Shown piece after piece: positions 8,474-15,729 of a stretch of 15,729 nucleotides of DNA. Every line of letters begins with the position of its first letter. Positions within the stretch are counted from its first letter, which is position 1. This stretch comes from Monoraphidium neglectum. Lineage: Eukaryota; Chlorophyta; Chlorophyceae; Sphaeropleales; Selenastraceae. The notes beneath the pieces are model-generated. The model saw nothing but the letters and a program-made list of their open reading frames with translations, had not been told where the DNA came from and searched no databases. The DNA lies in assembly GCF_000611645.1 (NCBI RefSeq), contig NW_014012405.1:1-15729 (forward strand). Reading direction: 5' to 3'. Made by a program: the position numbers and the translations under genes.

Positions 8474-9372
8474 CACACACAGACGCGGTTCATGCACACG
8501 AAACAGCACGTGTGCCGCCGCCCACCTTGAAGCCGAGGATGTCGATGTTGGCCAAGTTAGCGATGCGCGCTGACATTAGCGCAACCCTGAAGCCACTGGG
8601 GGCAACTGGTTGCAGACGCGACGAGGGCAGGGCTACAGCAAGGCCTGCCGCCGTGGGGCACGCACCTACACACCCGCGCGCAGGCGTGCAGCAGAAGTCA
8701 AACATGGGCTGTGCTTTTCGCAAAACAAGCGGCCATAGCATGAACGCCGAGAACCCAGCAGGAGCAGCAACGGCATTCTGAGGCGTACTGTGCACGAGTT
8801 GCAGCCGCTAGGCTCGGCTGGGTGCATGCCAGGGCTTTGGTGTGTGCGATAGAGAGCTTTGTTGCGAAAGGCGTTTGCTTACCGTCAAAAACAAGCGATG
8901 CGTTCCCAGCAACGCCAGCGACGGCTGCACGCAGAGTTGGCGTGAAACCAGGAGGGGGGGGGAGTCGTGGGCTGCTTGATGATCAAGATGCTTCATCACA
9001 TCTGAAAGTACTGAGCATGCCGGCCTGTGCACTAGACACATTTAAGTCATTCAGGCAGGGCCTCATGATTGTTAAACGCGACACGGAGTGACATGTTTGC
9101 ATGTGACGTTGCATTCTTGGAGGACCCAGCGGCGAGTGACGCCCTCACGCGCAGGGCCGAGAGCATCAGGCTGCTTGGGCTGACTCACTCGTGTGCCTGA
9201 TGGCGATGGGCACTGGGTCCGAATGCAGCTGCCCGCCAAGAGTAAGCGCCGCCGTCTGAGGGCCCGTTTGAAATATCAAATCAATGATGCACGCCGGTTT
9301 GGCTGCGGCGCCGCTGAAGGCTGCTGACAGCACTAGCATCATGAGCGCGGGCCATTGGCGCGCGGGGGCCAT
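7910..9372 (-). CDS. secreted cysteine protein of unknown family, paralog 1, four exons, 229 aa
   Basis: No known domain is recognised. Exons: 9372..9189, 8924..8883, 8665..8526 and 8233..7910; GT-AG introns, phases 1, 1, 0. A signal peptide is clear: MAPARQWPALMMLVLSAAFS then GAAA with predicted cleavage before Lys25. The mature protein is about 205 aa, Val/Thr/Ala-rich and likely beta-strand, with no membrane segment. Cysteines are at 28, 78, 173 and 189. Landmarks shared with the neighbouring gene: an N-terminal C-x-x-D-L-x-F-x-T-G-P-x-T-A-A-L block, VAGVAGN...VFDGACPTA, GLAVALPSSRLQPVAP, VFES, VRATDGTV, LAPE, GC-x-x-TAD and the C-terminal LTA-x-G-x-L-x-A. It lies downstream of paralog 2 on the same strand, so it is one member of a tandem duplication. 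Export to the cell surface or wall is inferred from the signal peptide only. The exon 1 donor (GTGAGT at 9188) was chosen because it restores alignment to paralog 2. Confidence 0.72.
8410..8481. repeat. (CA)n dinucleotide microsatellite
   Basis: About 72 nt of nearly pure CA on the plus strand (TG on the transcribed strand), broken by a few CG and one AT step. It sits in intron 3 (8234..8525) of the secreted paralog 1 gene, about 45 nt from the donor site. Confidence 0.95.
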
Positions 9373-10446
9373 TGGGATTGCCTGCTGGCGCTGTAAGCAA
9401 ACTAACTGGTTCTAAGGGTACAAAAAGTGTGATGGCTGTACAGTCCTAGGAGCCGAATCGCGAGTGGGCGAACGCGCTCTTTTCGGAACTTGGTTTGCGG
9501 CTCGTTGTGAGGGTAATCGCCAAGAGTTCAGCTTTGAGTGTTCTAATGATTACAAAAATCTCATATCAGCCGGTTACTCGAGGGCTAGGCGCGTTTGAAA
9601 ACTGCCGTCAGGGTGGACACAGGAGCGCACACTTGCTGCGTCACTGGTCGTCGAGGCACCAGGGGCTAGCCCAAAAGGTAATGGGCCTAGCAGCATAATG
9701 ACCAACGTGAGGGATCATTCTGGACGCAGTAGACTGCTGGCGAGCGTAAACGCAGCCATCCAACATGCCAGAGAGATTGCAGGCTTCCTTGTGAAGAGCT
9801 GAACGAGCGAGCTACTGCTAAATGCCAAAGCTGGCACTGCCTGACACAGACGCACCTCGTGTGCAGTGAAAAGGCAGCAGTTACACACCGATACTGGCAG
9901 CAGCACCCACGGGGCAATCAAAACATCTGTCATGCAGGCACAAACTGCAACCACCGGCCAGTGTCTATGATTGAAGAGGTGGAGCATAGCGTTCTTGACA
10001 CTGGGTATATTGGTGCTGCAAGTCACTGTAGCACCTCGGTGCAGAATGTCATGTGCAATAACAGGAGTTGCTAAGCTACTGTGCCGTAATGAGCACATTG
10101 CCGGTTTCAAATCTGTGGAGTGTACAGGTGGCATCAAGCCGGCCGTGAAAGGTTGTTGCTTGTGCTTTGGCTTGCCTCTTTGAAGCTGCAACGGCGACTC
10201 ACGAGCAACTGCTGCCGGCGTGGCGCCACAAGTGGTGGCCATAAGCACTATGCAGCTGCGTGGCCGAAGTCAAGACGCCGTCGAGGCCTAGAGAGCCACA
10301 TCAACGGAGAGAGCCACAATTGCATACACAACCTCGAATGGTGCGCTCGGCCCTTGCCGCTGCCAGAAAGCCTGAGCTTGAGCTGCACTCTCAAAATTGC
10401 AGCGGGCGCCGAAGCTCGCTGACCGCGCACGCGGCCGTGCCGCCGC
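9373..10446. other. spacer between the two secreted paralogs
   Basis: This 1.07-kb gap must contain the 3' UTR of paralog 2 (right side) and the promoter of paralog 1 (left side). Minus-strand TGTAA signals (TTACA on the plus strand) occur at 9881-9885 and about 9549-9553. I looked for a third, decayed copy of the conserved exons (VFDGACPTA, VRAT-GTV, LAPE) and saw none. Confidence 0.5.
9881..9885 (-). terminator. TGTAA polyadenylation signal (minus), probably of paralog 2
   Basis: This is the first minus-strand TGTAA below the paralog 2 stop codon at 10447. It gives a 3' UTR of about 560 nt, close to the length inferred for paralog 1. Confidence 0.4.
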
Positions 10447-11892
10447 TCAGACATTCAGTATCTTCGCGGAAGCCAGCGTCCCGAGCGCGGTCAGCGGGCC
10501 CTTGACCGCGATGTCTGCAGCGATGCCCTCGGTCTCTATGCGCCGCGTGAGCTCGGCGTTGGGGCAGTCCAGCCGTATCTGCCCGGCGGCCGCGGGGTCG
10601 GCGGTGAGCCTGCAGCCGGCGCCGGTCATGACCTCGGGCGCGAGCTGCGCGGTGCGCACGCGGCCCGTCTTGATCCTGGTGATGTTGACGGTGCCCGACG
10701 TCGCGCGGACGTTGAATGGAATCGTGCCGTCCTTCGGGTTCACGGGGCCGGTGGACTCAAAGACGGCCTGGAATTGGGCAACCGAGGAGGGGTGGGACGG
10801 CGGCGGCCGCGAGCAGGTTGATGAGAGTGTTCGTTGGGCGCCTGCAAGGAGCAGCCTGTGGTGTCTGCATTACATGTCATGCCATTTCTTGATACTGCTC
10901 GTCCTCTCATAAAACAAACAAGCTCCTTGCGCCAACACTCTCCCTCCTTTCCATCACTTTCCATGTCTTCCTCTCCCCAATCCTCAGCACAGCCCTACCT
11001 GGAAGTCATTGCAGTCGACCTTGGCAATGCTCCAGATGCGCGACTCCATGAGCCCGGTGCGGATGCCAGATTTGGGGGTCACCGGAGAGAGGCTTGCGGA
11101 CAGCAGGGCCGCGGCCAGGCCGCCGGCAGTGGGGCAGGCGCCTGGTGGGCCGCGAGGCAAGGTGGCGGCGAGGGCACGGGGATGATGCCCCCGAGGACTA
11201 GTGACCGGCGGCTGCGTCAACATGCATCACAACATTTGAGTCTGACGGATCCTTGCGCCCAATTTCAAGGCACCAGCAAGAGCACACACCACTACAAAAG
11301 CTGCGGTCTGGCTCGTTTGGCCAACCTGCCAGCCAAGTGCAGATGCCTTTCCCCTGTGCTGCCCTTGCGCTGCCAGCTGAACTGGCGGGCACTCAACGGT
11401 TGCCTGCACAGGCCTCTTCGCGCTGTCCCTTCATGGGGAGAGGTGCAGCGCCGGCGTTCCAGTGCTCTCACCGTCAAACACGACTGTGGCGCTGCCGGCC
11501 ACGCCTGCAACCGTGACAGGCTTGATGCCGACCTGAAGGTGATGCAGAATCATTCGGGGTTTGGGGAGATCAGATGCAGTCCAAGGCAAGGCGGCGAGGG
11601 CTGCGTGAACAGCATGATTTATTGGCATCACCTTGGTGATGCGCGCTGCGGTGGGCACGAGCTCACGGTGGTTTGCAGCGGCCACAGCAGAACCACAACG
11701 ACAGCGACTGGGTGCCATCGGCCAGGCGCACACCTTGGCAGGCTTGATGACCTTCCCGCCAACCGCCAAGGCGGCAGTCTTGGGACCTGTGATGAATTTT
11801 AGGTCCACCGCGCACACCGTCTTGGCCGCGGCGCCTCCAAGGAGCATCGAAAGCACCGCCGCAACAGCCAGGAGAGTGGGCGAGCGCGCCAT
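10447..11892 (-). CDS. secreted cysteine protein of unknown family, paralog 2, four exons, 227 aa
   Basis: No known domain is recognised. Exons: 11892..11734, 11532..11472, 11141..10999 and 10767..10447; GT-AG introns, phases 0, 1, 0. The ATG at 11892 (context ACGATGG) opens a textbook signal peptide, MARSPTLLAVAAVLSMLLGG then AAA with cleavage before Lys24. The mature part starts TVCAVDLKFITGPKTAALAV and continues with TVAGVAGSATVVFDGACPTA. Its fourth exon has AVFESTGPVNPKDGT, VRATSGTVNITR, LAPEVMTGAGC and LTADPAAAG. Cysteines are at 27, 76, 117, 173 and 189. Four of these are shared with paralog 1 (28, 78, 173, 189); Cys117 is extra. By eye the last exon is about 35-40 percent identical to that of paralog 1, so the duplication is not recent. 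The family may be lineage-restricted. Extracellular, cell-wall or endomembrane location is inferred from the signal peptide. Confidence 0.75.
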
Positions 11893-12917
11893 CGTTGCAG
11901 GGCAGCTCAGCTCGCTGTCGAAAATCGTCAAATTTGCTTAGAAATATGGTATTCAGTCGTTTACGTGAGGAGCCCGGGCGCTAATTGGATGACGGGGTTG
12001 AAACAGTCCCGGCTCCCGGAAGCCGGCGGGTGATACCGTACTCTATCGAACGGTACTGTGCTGTTGTGAAGTGATTGCTGCATAATTGGTTTGCTATCAT
12101 AAATCGCGCAAGCGGGGTTGCGTTCCATTGTGGACGTGTGTAGTTTGGGCCAGAGTTGGGCACGGTCTCGTCAACTTCCAGTCTCACGGGCACGTCAACC
12201 GGTCTTGAGGCTACCCAACCCGGCAGCGTCAATGCATAGCAGCATCACGGCTTCAGTTGCAAGACACCTCAGCCCTCGCATACCTAGTGGGCGCTCCTCC
12301 AGTCCTACGTACTCATGTGTGCACTGCCGGCATCGCCGCGCCGAGCCTGAAACCCAGATGGCTCCCACTCAGCTGAAGCAAACGTCCTGCGTGTCTATAT
12401 CTGTCAAGTTCTACGCACTCACAACAGCAGGCGTGCCGGTACGGGTGGGCGCACAACAGGCACTGCCTCGTCTGACAAATGAGGACCCCCGATCAATTGA
12501 CGATTTCCTGCCCTTGCAAGGCCCTTCCTTCCAATGCCTCAATCACTTCCCTCATCAAACTGCAGCATGCGGCTTTGTGCTTTGCCATGAACTCAACAGG
12601 CAGTAATGACATGGTCAGTGGTCATCAAAAGCAAGTGCACTTGCCTGATATTTGCGCACGGGCTGCACTCGTGCTTCGCCATGATGCTGCGTGCGCAGGA
12701 TTCCCCCCTCCATAAGAAGAGTATGAAGTGTTGATTTGTAGCATAATCAGTCATCTAGTGTGGCTCTGAAAGCCAGTGGCTGCTATCGGCAGCTGGGACT
12801 GCCCTGCGCCTGACTCACCAGCAGCTAGTTGTCACCCGTGCAACCGACAACCCCATCCAGCGAGTGCCTGCTGAACAATTCTGCTCCTATCCTTGATGTC
12901 TCCAATCGAGCTGTGTT
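11893..12917. other. gene-poor intergenic region upstream of paralog 2
   Basis: About 1 kb lies between the divergent starts of paralog 2 and the GLG1-like gene. GC content is lower than in the genes. A short inverted repeat (CCGGCT, six bases, AGCCGG) lies near 12009-12026. Open frames of 80-160 codons on both strands lack recognisable sequence and splice to nothing convincing. No tRNA or repeat family was seen. Confidence 0.5.
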
Positions 12918-12935
12918 CACGTGCACAGTATAAAG
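12918..12935 (+). promoter_or_regulatory. G-box and TATA box, probable promoter core of the GLG1-like gene
   Basis: CACGTG (12918-12923) is followed five bases later by TATAAAG (12929-12935). This is the only good TATA-like element found upstream of the plus-strand gene, 340 nt before its start codon. It would place the transcription start near 12960. Confidence 0.4.
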
Positions 12936-13142
12936 CCGGATAGGGCGAGGCCATCGGCAAGCCTGATCTCTCTGACAGTGAGCCGTCCAAGCGACAGGAA
13001 AGGTGGGCACATCGGAGAACTGTGTTGGCTCAGCTTCGTGCTTGATTCTGAGCGGGGTCGTTCCGGGGTGCTTGGTTTGCAAGTTGCAACCATCAACTTT
13101 GCGCACTTCATTTGAGCCAGCTTAGCTTACACACAAAGTAAG

Positions 13143-13263
13143 GTGAGAAGCCAAGGATGACCGCTGCGGGTCCAAAGCGCGCGTCTGCAGCTCACCCGTC
13201 CGCGATGCGCCACTGCGAACCGACGCAAAGCTGCGCTTGCGCGATGGCCACTCCGCCTGTCAG
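13143..13263 (+). other. candidate 5' UTR intron of the GLG1-like gene
   Basis: A GTGAGA donor at 13143 (or GTAAGG at 13138) and a CAG acceptor ending at 13263 would remove about 121 nt. The piece removed contains all three upstream ATGs between the TATA box region and the start codon that I examined (13157, 13205, 13244), none of them in frame with the CDS. The acceptor lies 12 nt before the proposed start ATG at 13276. Confidence 0.4.
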
Positions 13264-13275
13264 GCTCAAGCCGCC

Positions 13276-15729
13276 ATGCGGCGGCGCGCGGCGGCCCTGG
13301 CGTTGGGCCTGCTGGTGCTGTGCGGCTGCATGGTCGGCTCTCTGCAGCAGTCGGAGGCGGACGCCGCGGACGAGCCCGAAACCGCGGCGCCGCCCGCGGA
13401 AGCAGCCGAGGCGAGCTCCGCCGAGCGCGCGGCGCCGTCAGCCGCAGCGAAGGCCGCAACGGCGCAGTCGAGCGCGGGCGCCAAGGCAGAAGAAGCTGCT
13501 GCTCCTGCCGCAGCTGCTGCTGGGGAACAGGCGCCAAAGGCAAAGCAGCAGCCTGCAGTTTCCAAGGGGACGAGCCAGGCTGCGTCTCAGGCCAAGGGTG
13601 ACGCAGCCGCGGCACCCGCGCCCGCGCCCGCGGCAAAGGCCGCCCCCAAACCGAAGCCGGCGGCCAAGCCAACACCGGCGGCAGTCCCGGCAGCCGCGGA
13701 AGGCGGACAGCCACCCTCAAAAGGCGCAGAGGCGGCCCCTGGGCCGGAGCAAGTGGCTGCACCAGAGCCTCAGCCGGAGCGCGTGGCGGCTGCGGAGGAT
13801 CAGCCGGCGCCCGCCGCGGGGGAGGAGGAGGAGCAGCCGAAGCGGCAGGGCCCGAAGCTGCTGCCGAAGAAGGTGCAGGTGGTGGCGGCCGCGCCCGAGG
13901 CGGAGGTGGAAAATGACGACGACATCGACCCCCAGGGTGGGTGCCTGCCCCCTGTGCAACCAGGGGAAATGGGTTGGTGGGGGGGGGGAGAGCGGCGGCG
14001 GCGCAGCCTGTTGAGCGAAGCGAGGGGCAGCGGGATTTGAGGGGATGTGTGCGGACAGGATGGCCGATGGGAGGTGGGCTGCGCGAGAGCTGCGTGAACC
14101 CGGCGTCCCCTTGCGCCTGCGCAACCGCCACGGCTGCTGGCGGCGCGCGGCGCGTTTGCGCATCGAACCCAGCAGCGGCGACCCCTGACCGCCCTCCGCC
14201 CCGCTGCTGACGCCCGCGCCGCGGCTCCGCGCGTGTGCTTGTATTGTTGTTGACCAGGGGATTGCGCGGACTTCATACCCTCGTCCTCTTGCAAGGACGT
14301 GGACTTCGGGGATGGGCGGGTCGCGGAGTGCCTCAGCCAGATCATAGCGGCGGCAGAGGCGGCAGACACAGAGGCGGAGGGAGGTGAGGCGGCGGGGGGT
14401 TGTCGTGTGAGTCATGTGTTTGTCATGTGTGTGTGCGTTTGTGTGTGTGTGCACGTGCGCGTGTGAGCGTTTTTGTGGCAGGGGGTTGTTTGCATTGGTG
14501 ATCTCGCGCCCACCATGGCTGGTGGGTTCGAATGTGAACGTATGCACGTGCGCTCGGTCGCATGTTTGCAGCCGCGCACGTTTCAAGGGCACGTCGCGCG
14601 GTCCATGGCGCCACAGCAACCACCCGCCGCGCCATGGCCACCGCTGCTGCATGCCAGCCGCCCCTCGGCTGCCTAGGGCATCAGAGCCCACTCGCCCGCC
14701 TGCCCAAGCGCACACCCCCCCACCCCGCGCCCCACCACCGACCGCGCGCCGCAGAGTCGGTGCCAATCGCCTGCGCCTCGGAGCTCGCCACATTCTTCAT
14801 AAAGCGCTCCAAAAACATCAACGCAAACGTCCCCTTGGGTGAGCCCACGCCTCTTCCACGCCAGTGGCCGGCGCAGCCGCAGGGTTTGCTGCTGCCGCGG
14901 TCAAACATGGTCAACGGGAGTCCAGGCGTCGGGCCCGCTGCACTGTGTTTAACAACACCTGGTGTCGACGCGTGCTGGCACCCGACCTCCTCCTCTCCCT
15001 TGACATTGTGCCGGCTGCAGGCCTGGCGCCCTGCGTGCCCCACCAGGCCCTCCGGCTGGTGGGCACCGCGCCATCCATAACCCTCGGTGCCACCGCCCCC
15101 GTCCCCCCCACCCGGCCCCTGCAGCGCGCGCGTGCAAGGCTGACGCCGAGCGGCTGTGCAACAACACATACTTGTTCGGCGGGAAGACAGAGGGGCAGGT
15201 CATCTCCTGCCTCAAGTGAGGGCGGGTCCCTCTTCCCAGCGACGCACCGCGCCCGCCCCGGCGTCCTCGCAAACCTCGGCCCTCGCGGCGGCCTGCCAGC
15301 CGTGCGGGCGAGCGGGCCGCCGCACGCGCGCCGCCGCCGCCTGCCGCGCACGGCGACGCTGGCCCTGCTCACGCCCCTGAATTGGCGAGCTCCCGCCCCG
15401 CACATATGTGATCCAACATCACATCACGTCGCATGACATTACATGACATGACTATGACTGATTGCATCCAAGCATCTACCCTACCCCATCCACTCGGCTC
15501 ATCAAAGCGCAATGCGATGATTCTCCTCGTACCGCCCATGACACAAACCCATCAAGCCGTGGCACCGCTTTCCCGCCCATCCCACCCACAACAGGGACTC
15601 CAAGGACCGGGTGTCACCCGGGTGCCGCGCCCAGCTGTTCAGGATGCAGCTGGCGGCCGCCAACGACTACAGGGCCGACCCCGCCCTCAACGCCAGCTGC
15701 AGCGCCGACGAGGAGAAGCTGTGCAAGGG
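13276..15729 (+). CDS. GLG1-like cysteine-rich Golgi/secretory protein, 5' part (five exons, runs off right edge)
   Basis: The GLG1 family (Golgi apparatus protein 1, MG-160/ESL-1) comprises luminal proteins with many cysteine-rich repeats and a C-terminal membrane anchor. Exons: 13276..13936, 14258..14383, 14755..14838, 15125..15215 and 15595..15729 (cut by the window edge); phases 1, 1, 1, 2. The start is MRRRAAALALGLLVLCGCMV, a signal peptide or anchor. An Ala/Pro/Lys/Gln-rich linker follows to about residue 210, ending acidic (VENDDDIDPQ). Then come the cysteine repeats: CADFIPSSSCKDVDFGDGRV-AECL; IACASELATFFIKRSKNINA with N-V-P-L; RACKADAERLCNN ... EGQVISCLK; and PGCRAQLFRM ... NASCSADEEKLCKG. 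GDGRV/EC-L and C-x(2)-D-x(2)-x-LC are the family signatures. Exons 3+4 align to exon 5 with nearly identical Cys spacing, which argues against a missing exon between them. More repeats and the anchor should lie beyond the window. The long linker is unusual for the family. Confidence 0.8.
14411..14466. repeat. GT-rich low-complexity tract in GLG1-like intron 2
   Basis: An interrupted run of GT/GTGTTT units (ATGTGTGTGTGCGTTTGTGT and similar) lies within the intron 14384..14754. It is degenerate compared with the CA tract in the secreted paralog gene. Confidence 0.75.
15411..15460. repeat. short degenerate ACAT/ATGAC repeat in GLG1-like intron 4
   Basis: Closely spaced copies of ACATCAC and ATGACAT/ATGAC lie within the intron 15216..15594, AT-richer than the surroundings. 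It is probably simple-sequence drift. Confidence 0.5.

Noticed and set aside
8410..8481. CA tract considered as a CRISPR-like or telomeric array
   Set aside because: It is a simple dinucleotide microsatellite with no spacers and no telomere-type unit.
9373..10446. Possible third copy of the secreted paralog between the two genes
   Set aside because: None of the conserved blocks (GACPTA, VRAT-GTV, LAPE, TAD) could be read in any minus-strand frame here.
12118..12715. Plus-strand frames of 78-162 codons in the gene-poor region
   Set aside because: No domain, no signal peptide, no convincing splice partners, and composition like non-coding DNA.
13157..14014. 285-codon plus-strand frame rich in Arg, Pro and Ser overlapping the first GLG1-like exon
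   Set aside because: It is the shifted frame of a GC-rich Ala/Pro coding exon and has no signal peptide or domain. The overlapping frame from 13276 has both and splices into cysteine repeats.
14470..14545. tRNA-like GGTTCGAAT (B-box) near 14525
   Set aside because: There is no A-box or acceptor-stem complementarity at the required distance. It lies inside a GLG1-like intron and looks like chance.
13717..14793. 358-codon minus-strand frame opposite the GLG1-like exons and introns
   Set aside because: It crosses real exons and introns on the other strand and is low complexity (Arg/Pro/His/Leu runs). Long antisense frames are expected at this GC content.

Overview
The window looks like nuclear DNA of a GC-rich green alga (Chlorophyta). 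The genes are split by GT-AG introns of roughly 140-380 nt, TGTAA (the usual chlorophyte polyadenylation signal) lies downstream of several genes, coding exons are rich in Ala/Gly/Gln homopolymers, and the recognisable proteins are all eukaryotic (organellar HSP90, F-box protein, Mediator subunit 31, GLG1-type Golgi protein). I cannot place it below class level. All gene models were built by hand by joining exons at GT-AG sites with matching phase. There is no transcript evidence.

Layout from left to right. At 1-930 (minus) lies the 5' end of an organelle-type HSP90 gene: a targeting presequence and the first residues of the ATPase domain, with the rest running off the left edge. At 1255-3111 (minus) is a five-exon F-box protein gene. 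A 204-bp AT-richer gap separates it from the divergent five-exon Mediator subunit 31 gene at 3316-4740 (plus). At 5706-7036 (plus) is a two-exon gene for a polyQ-containing protein that I do not recognise. At 7910-9372 and 10447-11892 (both minus) are two tandem paralogous four-exon genes for small secreted cysteine proteins of unknown family. A gene-poor stretch of about 1.4 kb follows. From 13276 to the right edge (plus) runs the 5' part of a GLG1-like cysteine-rich Golgi/secretory protein with a long Ala/Pro/Lys-rich linker.

These genes do not form a pathway. The relationships visible from sequence are positional: the divergent F-box/MED31 pair probably shares one promoter region, the polyQ gene and the first secreted paralog are convergent with polyadenylation signals about 70 nt apart, and the two secreted paralogs arose by tandem duplication. 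The paralog pair is the best candidate for something undescribed. No mobile element, CRISPR array, rRNA or convincing tRNA was found.
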